From Aphrocallistes beatrix (lineage: Eukaryota; Porifera; Hexactinellida; Sceptrulophora; Aphrocallistidae), in contig OY725498.1 of NCBI GenBank assembly GCA_963281255.1, positions 2,294,001-2,358,000 of the forward strand: a stretch of DNA of 64,000 bases, given 5' to 3'. This document shows positions 11,991 through 21,470 of the stretch, in pieces (the stretch's first letter is position 1; each line of letters opens with the position of its first letter). The translations under genes and the position numbers were made by a program. The notes beneath the pieces were generated by a model that saw only the letters and a program-made list of their open reading frames with translations, did no database searches and was not told where the DNA came from.

Positions 11991-12609
11991 CCAATGTTGG
12001 GATTTCAGTTGTAATTATGTTTGTGGATAGTTTAGCGGTAGGGATATAGTTTGGAGTAGTTTGTTTTGAGGATTTCAGTTGTAAAAGTGGACAATTATAA
12101 CCATCAATGGAATTAAAAACTGAAACGAATTAACGATTTGACATATAGGACGAGTTGGTATATAGTTCGATTGTTACTGGTTTGAGTTTACGGGTTTTTC
12201 TACGTATATCTTGCCAGTTTTGTACATATCATTCAGCAAAATTGCCACACGGTTTCATTCTGATATACATAGTCTAATTTTTTGAATTTCAACTAATCTT
12301 TAAATGCAAAGTCAATACCACAAATTTGTTTGAAATACATTTTGTATTATGAATTGGCTTAATTATTAAACCCCCACTACATGTATTCAGGTATCGTTAA
12401 ACTTCGTCAAAGTTAAAATGTTTAAATTTTAGCAAAAATGTTTTTTTAATTCGCCACTAAATTGGATTGAAACTCACTAAAACGGAAGAGATAATTCTAC
12501 ATGGATTAAACCATAGATATACTACATATGATGGTTTGAAAGGTTTGTAAATCAAAATTTTGCAAAAAATCCACTCTAAATTTTAAACGAAGCTTGATTT
12601 TTAATTAAA
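11991..12609. other. Intronic stretch; nothing recognised
   Basis: AT-rich sequence without inverted repeats or reading frames that I can identify. Confidence 0.4.
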
Positions 12610-13099
12610 CAAGCGGGCTTCGCTTGCTTGCCCTGCGAGACTGGCGGAGACTTTGTGTCCGGCGGAGGCTCCCTTCGGTTGCCTGAGGTCACTTTGGTTA
12701 ATTAAAAGGGAGATAACATCTCGAAATAGGTCTGTCATACAGTTATAATCGATATCGCACGACAAATCACCAAATTTTTCAATTTCAAAATTTTGATGAG
12801 TAATGATGAGGTCATAACAGAGTGATGAGTCGTCATTTTTTGATGATAGTTGCATCATATGTGAGGTATGGTAGTATACAGATTCTATTAAAATTTCAGC
12901 CTTATATCTCCTATAATGGCTGAGTTATGCTCGAATGACTGTATTGCTTAACTTATAAAAATGTGACATTGACGTCATAATTTCATGATGAGTCGACATT
13001 TTCGTCTGAGCTCAGAACTTACTGGAGCCATAGCCAAAAGACTCCCACATGCCAAAAATCAGCTTTCTGCGCCTGGCAGTTTCTTCAATCAATTCGTTA
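12610..13099 (-). repeat. T-repeat copy, full length, reversed
   Basis: Runs from the GC-rich end (CAAGCGGGCTTCGCTTGC) to CAATCAATTCGTTA. It carries CCGGCGGAGGCTCCCTTCGG, GATGAGTCGTCA and TGACGTCA near 12970. It is tandem with the next copy, separated by a short (TA) tract. Confidence 0.9.
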
Positions 13100-13114
13100 T
13101 TAATTATATATATA

Positions 13115-13612
13115 CAAGCGCGCTTCGCTTACTTTCGCTGCGCGGCTGGCGGACACTTTGTGTCCGCCGGGGGCTCCCTTCGGTCGCCTGGAGGTGAGAC
13201 TGGTTAATTATTAGGGAGATATCATCTCTAAATATGTCCATCTTAGTTTTAAAATCGATATCACTCGAAAAATCACCAAATTTGTCAATTTATAAAATTT
13301 TGATGAGTAATGATGACGTCATAACAAAGTGATGAGTCATTATTTTTTGATGATAGTTGCATCATATGTGAGGCGTTTTAGTTTACAGATTCTATTAAAA
13401 TTTCAGCCTTCTATCTCCTCTATAATGGCTGAGTTATGCTCGAATAACTGTGTTGCTTAACTTTTCAAAATGTGACACTGACGTCATAATTCCATGATGA
13501 GTCGACATTTTGCTCTGAGCTCAGAACCAACTGGAGCCATAGCCAAAAGACTCCCACATGCCAAAAATCTGCTTTCTGCGCCCGGCAGTTTTTTCAATCA
13601 ATTCGTTACAGA
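13115..13612 (-). repeat. T-repeat copy, full length, reversed
   Basis: A clean copy. It contains the hairpin GGCGGACACTTTGTGTCCGCC-like core near 13147, TGACGTCA near 13316 and 13480, TGAGTCA near 13332, and the ATTCGTTACAGATATATA end next to (TA)n. Confidence 0.93.
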
Positions 13613-13628
13613 TATATATATATATATA

Positions 13629-13990
13629 CAGTCGAACCTGCTATAACGGCCACTCTATATAACGATCACCTGTCTATAGCGGTCACCATTGAACAGTCCC
13701 GTCCGAAATTCCATAATATTGACTCTGTGTATAGCGGTCACCTGCTCAACGCGGCCAGTGGCCACCCATTTGCAGTCCCTTATTGACCCAAAAACTGTGT
13801 ATAACGGCCATCATCTGCCTATAATGGTCACTACCTGTCTATAACGACCATCACCTTTATCACCTTTTTATGTGTTTATGACAGGACCTGTTATGAACGA
13901 TAAACAAGTTTCATTATATTACTTCAAGTAATAGATTTCTAAAAACTTATATTTATTTCACTACGTTGATACCTTTTGAGGATTAAGACA
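13629..13990. mobile_element. Pogo/Tigger-like MITE, right end missing
   Basis: Begins after a TA with CAGTCGAACCTGCTATAACG, a typical pogo-like terminus. It is filled with repeats of 'tataacGGCCA/GGTCACC'. The same body is present at 26476-26877, where the right terminus survives (GTTCCACTG-TA) but the left is lost. Here the body stops at 'gattaagacaat', just before the hAT MITE at 14002. Confidence 0.8.
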
Positions 13991-14001
13991 ATTATATATA
14001 T

Positions 14002-14492
14002 CAAGGTTGAAATCGCTTCAACCAAATACCATTTTAACCGAATAATGGTCAGACCAAAAATTTGGTTAACCGAATAATGGTCAAACCGAATAATTTGGTC
14101 AACCGAATAATTTGGTCAACCGAATATTTGGTCAACCAAATAATTTGGTTAACCAAATAGTATTTATGATTATATTTTTGCATAATTTTTTATATATTAT
14201 ATAAATATTTATACAAAAATATAATCAAGTATAAGTAGGCCTATTAGATTTATTTGTGTTCCGACCACCTCATGTAAGAACGTGTGATTGTATTGGGAAA
14301 GCATGTAAATTATTTTGTTTGACCAAATTATTCGGTTGACAAAATTATTTGGTTGACCAAATATTCGGTTGACCAAATTATTTGGTTCTCAACCGAATAC
14401 CAAATAATGATATTTGGTTACAAACCAAATATCAATTATTTGCAAATAATATTTGGTTAAACCGAATAATCAACTATTCGGTTTCAACCCTG
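14002..14492. mobile_element. hAT-like MITE built of ATTTGGTTAACCAAAT words
   Basis: Ends CAAGGTTGAAA / TTTCAACCCTG enclose ~490 bp. Its two halves are arrays of GGTTGACCAAATAATTCGG-like words and their complements, leaving a unique AT-rich centre (14165-14300). Flanks TATATAT and ATACATAT allow an imperfect 8-bp duplication. It shares the CAGGGTTG-type terminus with the elements at 27472 and 58308. Confidence 0.75.
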
Positions 14493-14684
14493 ATACATAT
14501 ATATATACACACATATATATTAATCGAGTTTTAATAGTAAGGATGAATTCCAGAAAGATAAGTTTAGCGTTTTTTTGTGAGTGAACTCCAAATTTAATAT
14601 CCTTTGACCAAAACTGCAATTATTTGGCAATTTTCAACTGTTGTACTCTTTGACAAAATTTATCTTAAAATGTCATTTGTATAG

Positions 14685-14979
14685 GTATCAAGGATTGGAT
14701 TTACAATATTACATAAAACAAGTGGACTGAATGAGGGTGACAGAATAGCATTGGTATTCTCTAATGGAGAACCAATTAATGTTGCTCTGGCATTTTATGG
14801 ATCACTTTCTGTTAATTTTATTCCTCTCTTGATTGATCCACCTATTACTCGTGATGATCCTGGAGGCAGTCAGGTTGGATTCTTACTAGGTAGTTTGGGA
14901 ATCACTCATGCTCTCACCTCAGAGAGTACTTTCCGTGCTTTACCAAGAGATGATTCTGGGCATTTACACCTGTTAAAAG
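14685..14979 (+). CDS. DIP2: DIP2 exon (first FAAL-like domain, nucleotide-binding N part)
   Basis: Bounded by acceptor TTTGTATAG (ending 14684) and donor GTAATT (14980). It enters in phase 0, exactly matching the exit of the exon at 1092-1463, and leaves in phase 1. Key stretches are EGDRIALVFSNGEPI, ALAFYGSLSVNFIPLLIDPP, GGSQVGFLLGSLGITHALTS and a final LLKG. They align residue by residue with the DIP2 blocks 'GDRVALVFPN.DP..F..AFYGCL....VPV.IE.PLTRKDAGSQQVGFLLGSCGV'. The conserved Cys of YGCL is Ser here and the proline-rich loop is altered, so the protein is fairly diverged. The adenylation-domain fold is conserved at this level; activity cannot be judged because the C-terminal core lies outside the window. 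Confidence 0.92.
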
Positions 14980-15171
14980 GTAATTAATAAAATACACCTA
15001 ATATACTGAAAAGCATAATTTATTGTGGTTGAAAGATGCAATATTTGAGATTAATAATATACAGGCCCGCAATACGCTAAACAATGTTTCCTTTGATGGA
15101 TTAATCTCACAATTAATCCTTACTATTAAAACTCGATTATTGTGTATGTATATATATATATATATATATAT
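14980..15171 (+). other. DIP2 19-kb intron begins; 30-base word and (TA)n
   Basis: After the donor, the dispersed word CTTACTATTAAAACTCGATT (15117-15137) and a (TA)n tract precede the first T-repeat copy of the intron. Confidence 0.6.
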
Positions 15172-15667
15172 CTGTAACGAATTGATTGAAGAAACTGCCG
15201 GTCATAGAAAGCTAATTTTTGGCATGTGGGAGTATTTTGGCTATGGCTCCAGTAAGTTCTGAGCTCAGAGCAAAATGTCCACTCATCATGGAATTATGAC
15301 GTCATTGTCACATTTTTAAAAGTAAAGCAACACAGTTATTCGGGCATAACTCAGCCATTATAGGAGATAGAAGGCTGAAATTTTATTAGAATCTGTATAC
15401 TAACATGTCTCACATATGATGCGACTATCATCAAAAAATGATGACTCATCACTTTGTTATGACGTCATCATTACGCATCAAAAATTTTTAAATTCACAAA
15501 TTTGGTGATTTTTCGAGTGATATCGATTAGCACAGTAGAACAGACATATTTAGAGATGTTATCTCCCTTATAATTAACCAATGTTACTCCAGGCGACCGA
15601 AGGGAGCCTCCGGCGGACACAAAGTGTCCGCCAGCCGCGCAGCGCAAGCAAGCGCAAAGCGCGCTTG
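15172..15667 (+). repeat. T-repeat copy, full length, forward
   Basis: Complete from TGTAACGAATTGATTGAAG to GCGCGCTTG. TGACGTCA lies near 15297 and 15460, and GATGACTCATCA (TGAGTCA reversed) near 15441. It is followed directly by the 30-base word and the next forward copy. Confidence 0.93.
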
Positions 15668-15717
15668 TCCTTACTATTAAAACTCGATTAATGTGTATGT
15701 GTGTATATTTATATATC

Positions 15718-16194
15718 TCTGTAACGAATTGATTGAAGAAACTGCCGGTCATAGAAAGCTAACTTTTGGCACGTGGGAGTCTTTTGGCTATGGCTCCAGT
15801 AAGTTCTGAGCACAGAGCAAAATGTCGACTCATCATGGAATTATGACGTCATTGTCACATTTTTAAAAGTTAAGCAACACAGTTATTCGAGCATAACTCA
15901 GCCATTATAGGAGATAGAAGGCTGAAATTTTAATCGAATCTGTATACTAACATACCTCACATATGATGCAACTATCATCAAAAAATGATGACTCATCACT
16001 TTGTTATGACGTCATCATTACTCATCATAATTTTAAAAATTGATAAATTTGGTGATTTTTCGTGCGATATATATTATAACAGTAGGACCGACGTATTTAG
16101 AGATGTTATCTCCCGTATAATTAACCAATGTAAACCTAGGCGACCGAAGGGAGTGTCCGCCAGCTGCGGAGCGCAAGCAAGCGAAGCGCGCTTG
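15718..16194 (+). repeat. T-repeat copy, forward, tandem to the previous one
   Basis: Starts CTGTAACGAATTGATTG and ends GAAGCGCGCTTG. TGACGTCA lies near 15843 and 16006. The GC-rich end has lost the 'cctccggcggacacaaa' segment compared with its neighbour. Confidence 0.92.
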
Positions 16195-16422
16195 TATTAT
16201 ATGATATTGGTGTTATAACACTGAGAACAAGAAAAACCTTAGCGTTTTAATATATAAATTATATAAACTGATATCTGTGTACTGTATGTTTGCCTATTTT
16301 ATCCCTTCTAGCGTCCATTGTAAAATAGAACTCGGATAAGACGTGCCCCTCCAGGGAGCGGAAAAGGTATTCACTATCCTTAAGTACGTGTTTAACCGAG
16401 GGGATATTACATATAATATATA

Positions 16423-16880
16423 CAAGCGCGCTTCGCTTGCTTGCGCTCTGCGGCTGGCAGACACTTTGTGGGCGCCTGGGATCACATTGATTAATTAAAA
16501 GAGAAATAACATCTCTAAACACGCCTGTCTTACTGTTATAATCGATATCGCATGACAAATCAACAAATTTGTCAATTTTTAAATTTTTGATGCGTAAAAT
16601 ATGACAAATTGATGAGTCATCATTTTTTGCTTATGGTGCATCATATGTGAAATATATTGATATACACATTCTATTAAAATTTCAGCCTCCTATCACCTAA
16701 AATGATTGAGTTATGGTCGAAAAATTTCTAATTATAAAATGGTGACAATGACGTCATAATTCCATGATGAGTCGATATTTTCGTCTGAGCTCAGAAATTA
16801 GTGGAGTCTTAGCCAAAGACTCCCACTTTCCAAAAATCAGCTTTCTGTGCCTGGCAGTTTTTTCAATCAATTCGTTACAG
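16423..16880 (-). repeat. T-repeat copy, reversed
   Basis: Runs from CAAGCGCGCTTCGCTTGC to CAATTCGTTACAG. The hairpin block is shortened (GGCAGACACTTTGTGGGCGCC). TGACGTCA lies near 16751. Confidence 0.9.
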
Positions 16881-16897
16881 AGATAAATATGTACATA

Positions 16898-17375
16898 CAC
16901 TAAGCGGACAAAAGTATTTCAACACTTGATTATTTCCCATACAAATAATACTAAAATGGGTCTATTCATGAAGAGGGTTACTTCTAAACGGTATGGGATA
17001 CAGCTAATCGGATTCCAGATTCGAAAAATATGCATTCAAATTAGTCACAGGTTAATTTTTCTAATTAATCATTCATTCCTAACTTTTTGTAATTATCAAT
17101 TAGCGCCACCTTATGCCACAGACACCCATTTTTAACACTATACATGATGGCAATGAATTACTTATGGTGGCTCAGGCTGATAAGATTGTTCATTGAGTTG
17201 AGTCATTTATTAGATATGTTCAACTATGACTAATTCGAATGTGTAGATTTCGAATCTGAAATCAGATTCTTAGTATCTCTTTGAATTTGAACGTATTGCC
17301 CTTCATGAAATAATCCGATTCAGTATTATTTGTATGGGAAAGAATCAAGTGTTGAAATACTTTGTCCGCTCAGTG
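16898..17375. mobile_element. Tc1/mariner palindromic MITE, 478 bp
   Basis: Flanked by TA on both sides. The left end CACTAAGCGGACAAAAGTAT is mirrored on the right by ATACTTTGTCCGCTCAGTG. Inverted symmetry extends inward through 'ttgattatttcccatacaaataatac' and GGGTCTATTCATGAAG / CTTCATGAAATAA. Non-coding. Relatives in this window lie at 32263, 39757, 45206 and 62150. Confidence 0.85.
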
Positions 17376-17671
17376 TATATGTAAGCTAGCGGTATGTGAA
17401 GAAGGAAATACCCTTACTACTATTGAAAGTGAGAAGTATACTTATCACGGTAGTATCATTAATTAAAAAACAAAGAAAAAATAATATAAAATTTGATAAT
17501 TCTTAATATCGCATACAATACAATAATCTCATACGTATCGATACCTGGAAACGTTTGCATATGAATGTATTACAAACAAATAAACAGAAAAGTAACAAAA
17601 TGGGAATGGCAAGATAAACACTCTTGGCGGAAGAATTAAATTATAACTATAACAGATACGAATTATTCAAA
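17376..17671. other. Spacer downstream of the ASB gene
   Basis: AT-rich sequence that would hold the 3' UTR of the minus-strand ASB-type gene. No perfect AATAAA was seen on that strand within 200 bases of the stop codon. Confidence 0.4.
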
Positions 17672-18616
17672 TCACATATCCTCATCCAATTCATCAAAGA
17701 TAGGCTCGAGTTTCGAGATGTTCATATCCAGAATGAATTCAGCTACGTTTTGTGCGAACAGGTTTTTCGCGATTTGTGGCAGTTCCCATTTGAATGATCG
17801 TCTCAGCACAATTCTACACAGTCGACTAAGCCTGAGTGGCTGAGAGAACTCCTCCACGAGATCTGCAATGCTGGAGTCTTGTAGGAAAGCGGAATGGGAG
17901 GAGATACTAGCACCGAATTCTAGCAGGATCCGAACCAAGTGGTATCGCTTCATCTTAGCAACTTGTTCCAGTGGCACAGGCAGCTTACTGCCACCCACCT
18001 CCACATCTGCCCCATAGTCCAGCAAGAACGGAATGACGTAATCGAACCCCTCCCGTATGGCCAGCTGCAGGGCAGTGGCGTCGTAGAGATAGTCCCGAAC
18101 CTCGAGACCAGCTCCGAACTTCAGCAGCAGCTTGGCGCTCTCTAAGCTCTTCGAGTTGATGGCCACCATGAGTGGGGTGCAGCCCCAGCTGTCCTGCGCA
18201 TCGATGTGAGAGCCCTGGCTCAGCAGCTCCTGCAGGATGCGCGGGTTGCATTTGGTGGCTGCGATGTGGTGTGGCATGCGACGAAACCTCATTTTGCGGT
18301 TTTTCTCACCACAGTTTGGGTCCGCACCCAGAGAGAGCAGGTAGCGGACCGCTTCGAGGTGGTTCCAGTAGACGGCCACGTTCAGAGGTGTGTTCTCGTC
18401 CTTGTCTGGATGGTTGAGGAATCGGCCCCGCGAGTTCTGGTTGATCAGCTCGACACAGCGGACGTCCCCCCTCTCTGCGGCCACGTGCATCAGGGAGCGG
18501 CCGGTCGCTGGGTCGATTCGGGAGACTTCCGCGCCTTTAGTGATGTGCCAGTGCAAGTCGCTTGACCTCCCGTCTAGGGTTGCCAAGTAGGCACACTTGG
18601 AATGGTTCATGCCCAT
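17672..18616 (-). CDS. Ankyrin-repeat and SOCS-box (ASB-type) protein
   Basis: An uninterrupted 314-codon frame. The first ATG is at 18616; an in-frame TAA lies ~40 bases further upstream with no other ATG between, so 18616 is the start unless a spliced 5' exon exists. About six ankyrin repeats follow (residues ~38-59, 73-101, 112-142, 143-175, 178-209, 215-239) with typical TPLMVAI, LLSLGADPN and LLKFGAGLEV words. Residues ~260-299 read RLSRLCRIVLRRSF...LPQIAKNLFAQNVAEFIL, a SOCS box with the LxxxC Elongin-BC contact. ASB proteins are substrate receptors of Cullin-5 ubiquitin ligases. The substrate is unknown. The gene is nested antisense in a DIP2 intron and is far more GC-rich than its surroundings. 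The sequence before the ATG (TTTCCCCGGGCAG on the minus strand) could be a splice acceptor, so a 5' exon at higher coordinates is possible. Confidence 0.9.
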   Translation of the reverse strand: MGMNHSKCAYLATLDGRSSDLHWHITKGAEVSRIDPATGRSLMHVAAERGDVRCVELINQNSRGRFLNHPDKDENTPLNVAVYWNHLEAVRYLLSLGADPNCGEKNRKMRFRRMPHHIAATKCNPRILQELLSQGSHIDAQDSWGCTPLMVAINSKSLESAKLLLKFGAGLEVRDYLYDATALQLAIREGFDYVIPFLLDYGADVEVGGSKLPVPLEQVAKMKRYHLVRILLEFGASISSHSAFLQDSSIADLVEEFSQPLRLSRLCRIVLRRSFKWELPQIAKNLFAQNVAEFILDMNISKLEPIFDELDEDM

Positions 18617-18644
18617 CAAGTGTACTGCCCGGGGAAATATAAAA

Positions 18645-18965
18645 GTTTAAGGAGTGGTTTCCAACCTGGGGTCCATGGACCCCTTAGTGGTCCACAAAAT
18701 ATATCAGGGGGTCCACAGAATTCGAAATTTTGCGTTACAGTTAATAGGAGGAGGTGTAGGGTTCTATTTGGAATAATATTTGGGGGGGTCTCCCCATTTT
18801 TTGGGGGGACCCCCTCATTTATATATCTCGGATTTCATTTGGGGGAGTCTCCCCCATTTTCGGGGAGATCCCCCCAAATTGACAAATTATATGAATATTT
18901 GGGGGGGTCACCCCCATTTTTTGGGGGGACCCCCCCCATTCACCAAGACTGAGTTTTTAATTTGG
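18645..18965. repeat. hAT-like end and three G/C-run hairpin units
   Basis: At about 18652, AGTGGTTTCCAACCTGGGG followed by TCCATGGACCCC looks like a hAT-element terminus of the 'gtttccaacctggggtcc' type. From 18779 to about 18945 come three ~60-bp units. Each has a G-run, a short C-run, TTTT, another G-run and a longer C-run (for example GGGGGGTC...CCATTTTTTGGGGGGACC), and each can fold as a strong hairpin. The other end of the element was not found. Confidence 0.65.
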
Positions 18966-19125
18966 GATTCCCCATATACTTCACTTTAGAGGCATAATTG
19001 AATTTATATTATGTGCAACCTCTTCAATTATATTCAATTGATACAAATTGGTCACAAGGGTTTTTCGTATTCATAAGGAATAGACTTAAATCAAACATAA
19101 GTGTAAATATAGTATAGCATATACA

Positions 19126-19330
19126 GTACCTGGACAAAAGTATTCAACCACCACGAAAACCTCCATATAAATAGTATTAAATTGGGTCTATTCATAAAGG
19201 AATATGTACTCAAACTGTATGAAATATTCTATTTTTTTATTTCAAATTCATAATCTGCACATTCTAATTATGCATAATTATAACTATGTTAAAATAAACA
19301 CATACTGGGTATGTAGAATACTACTACCTA
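19126..19330. mobile_element. Tc1/mariner MITE, one half
   Basis: CAGTACCTGGACAAAAGTAT, then 'accaccacgaaaacctcc' and GGGTCTATTCATAAAGGA, match the left half of the element at 32263 and the cut copy at 63885. The mirrored right half is missing. Confidence 0.75.
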
Positions 19331-19499
19331 GAAAGTCGATTTTTACTCGATCGTCACAATTGTGAGCGTAAACGACTCACTCATATAGATTTAGCTTCTC
19401 AAATTTAATAAGTACGCGTTTTCTGATATCAAAGTAAAAGAAAGGATAGAGTGGATTCATGTTAGTCATTTAAAATTTGTGTAACTTCATCGTGTCCGC

Positions 19500-20395
19500 C
19501 CACCTTGCCGAAAGACATCTTGCCGAAAGACATTTTGCCGAAAGACATCTTGCCGAAAGGACATTTTGCCGAAAGATATCTTGCCGAAAGGACATTTTGC
19601 CGAAAGGACATCTTGCCGAAAGGACATCTTGCCGAAAGGACATCTTGCCGAAAGGACATCTTGCCGAAAGTATGTTGTTTGACGACAACTTATTATTACA
19701 ATGAGAATCCGGAAAGTATGTTATGAAGAACTTATCGATTCACTATCTGATGAGCTAGTTGATGACTTAAGCGATTTTCTCCATTATTTTGAGAAGACAT
19801 GAATAGGTTTAGAACAGCATGGAAGAAGACGTCGCCCTTTATTTCCAATCGAACTATGGAACGTCAGAGATAGAGTGGAACGAGCTCTTCCACGGACGAA
19901 TAATTCTGTAGAGGGTTGACATAGGGCTTTCGATATTAGAATAAATACAACTCATCCTTCTATCTCCAAACTAATTTGGAAAATTATTATGGAACAGAGT
20001 GATAGTGAAATTACCTTGGAAAAAGTTAGAAGCGGACATCAACTGCCCCAATCAAAGAAGAAATACCTCCAATTAAACAAGCGTTTAGAGAAGATGGTTG
20101 ATGAATATCTGCGCGGCATATCACAAAACTTGTCTTTCTAATCTTTTTGTTTTTCTTGTTATTACTTCTTAAGACTTAATAATAAACTTATTGAAACTCT
20201 GAACCAGTTATGCGACACTCAGTTGTTAATTATGATTATTACAATTTGATATTCAATGGCTTTCGGCACAATGTCCTTCGGCGAGATGTCCTTTCGGCAC
20301 AATGTCTTTCGGCAAGATGTCTTTTCGGCGAGATGTCTTTCGGAAAGATGTCTTTCGGCGAGATGTCTTTCGGCAAGGTGTCCTAGCACCATATT
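19500..20395. mobile_element. MULE remnant with inverted tandem-array ends
   Basis: The left end is about ten copies of a ~16-bp unit, TTGCCGAAAGGACATC (19503-19670). The right end (20257-20384) is the same unit in reverse complement (GATGTCTTTCGGCAAG), decayed to variants with GCACAATG and GCGAGATG. Between them sits the C-terminal part of a Mutator-like transposase (19701-20141). Subterminal tandem arrays as inverted ends are known from some MULE families. No clear 9-bp target duplication could be set. Confidence 0.8.
19701..20141 (+). pseudogene. MULE transposase C-terminal fragment
   Basis: A single frame of ~146 codons ending at TAA 20139-20141. It contains QHGRRRRPLFPIELWNVRDR, RALPRTNNSVEG and HRAFDIRINTTHPSISKLIW, the hallmark C-terminal block of animal Mutator-like transposases (often FLYWCH-linked), followed by a charged tail, KKYLQLNKRLEKMVDEYL. 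The frame is broken by TGA at 19800-19802 and 19917-19919. Both sit where the family has Trp (the positions of 'TWIG' and 'EGWH'), i.e. TGG to TGA. The catalytic N-terminal and central regions are absent, so this is an internal-deletion derivative. Confidence 0.82.
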
Positions 20396-21355
20396 TATTT
20401 CCTAAACAAATATATTGTTTTCTGAATAATGTCAATGATTACTAAAATATTTGGGCATTCAATTAATATGGATCCCAATTATGTATATCAAGTGGTAATG
20501 AAAATTTGTTATTTTCAATTCGCCAATTATTGTCTCATATGATTGATTATCTTTCGATTGGTATACTAGTTTGTTTCCATATTATACTCATTGTGGTTAT
20601 TGCACTCGATTTGTATATACTAGTTAAAGACAGATACTAATGAAAAGTTGGAATTTGCACATTGAAAATGGTTTCGAAATGAATTTTGTGACTAAAACTT
20701 TATAAAATCGTGAAATAATCCATTAAATTGTTACTAAAATAAGAACCCGTCAAACAAGCATTCGGGAGATTTTCAGTTGAATATTTTGTGATAAAGCGAT
20801 ATTATTCCAATTATACTGAATTTTGCCAGTTTTCCCCACTTAAAAAGTGAGGCAAAAGTGTCATTGTGAATAAACACATTCCCAGATCCTAAAGCTAGGA
20901 CATAGGTAGTCAGTCTATATTGTATTTGAATTGTAGAATTCTTTGGAGGGATTAGTTTTCCCTAAATTTACTCATAACTAAATTATATTAGAATGATTCA
21001 ACAAATTTCAGTCCTGAACATTAACAAAAAGTGTGTTGTATATTATGATCCATCAATTTGGTCATAATTTAAATTTCGCAATCAATTAACATACTATAAA
21101 TACGTAGCTATATTTAATCATTTATATGAAGTAATATTGTGTGAATCACATTCTAAACTCCTAATAGTGATTGGTTCTCACATGAACCAATGATTTTCAA
21201 TCACAAATTGACCCTTTGATTGTATACAATGTAAATGAAAGTCATTACTGTTTAGATCCTAATGTATTTGTATAATAAAATAGAATCTGCGCCAAGTTTC
21301 ATAGTCCCAGTACCTCTCAGTTCCTCAATCATTGTTTTAAATGCACTACCCGTTT
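20396..21355. other. Intronic stretch; nothing recognised
   Basis: AT-rich sequence with no reading frame or inverted repeat that I can support. Confidence 0.4.
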
Positions 21356-21359
21356 TACT

Positions 21360-21470
21360 ATGCACTAAGCGAACAGAAACATTTGGACACTTCAAAATTT
21401 CACATGCAAATAGAAATAAAATGGGTCTATTCATCAAGACGGATCCTTAATGGTATGAGGTACAACTATA
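21360..21470. mobile_element. Tc1/mariner MITE end, partial
   Basis: CACTAAGCGAACAGAAACAT, then 'gaaataaaatgggtctattcat', matches the left arm of the element at 16898. The rest is not preserved. Confidence 0.6.

Noticed and set aside
18172-18565. Plus-strand open frames opposite the ASB gene
   Set aside because: GC-rich shadow frames; the ankyrin and SOCS-box motifs are on the minus strand.
18617-18619. TTG upstream of the ASB ATG as a start codon
   Set aside because: A nuclear animal gene should start at ATG; the first ATG is 18614-18616.
19500-19670. Regularly spaced repeats resembling a CRISPR array
   Set aside because: No variable spacers; units are directly abutting ~16-bp minisatellite copies in a eukaryotic MULE remnant.
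19470-19726. Overlapping open frames on both strands through the CTTGCCGAAAGGACAT array
   Set aside because: They are translations of a tandem repeat open in several frames, with no non-repeat coding sequence.
19800-19919. TGA read as Trp (genetic code change)
   Set aside because: DIP2 exons and the ASB gene use TGG for conserved Trp and TGA as the ASB stop, so the TGA codons in the MULE are lesions.
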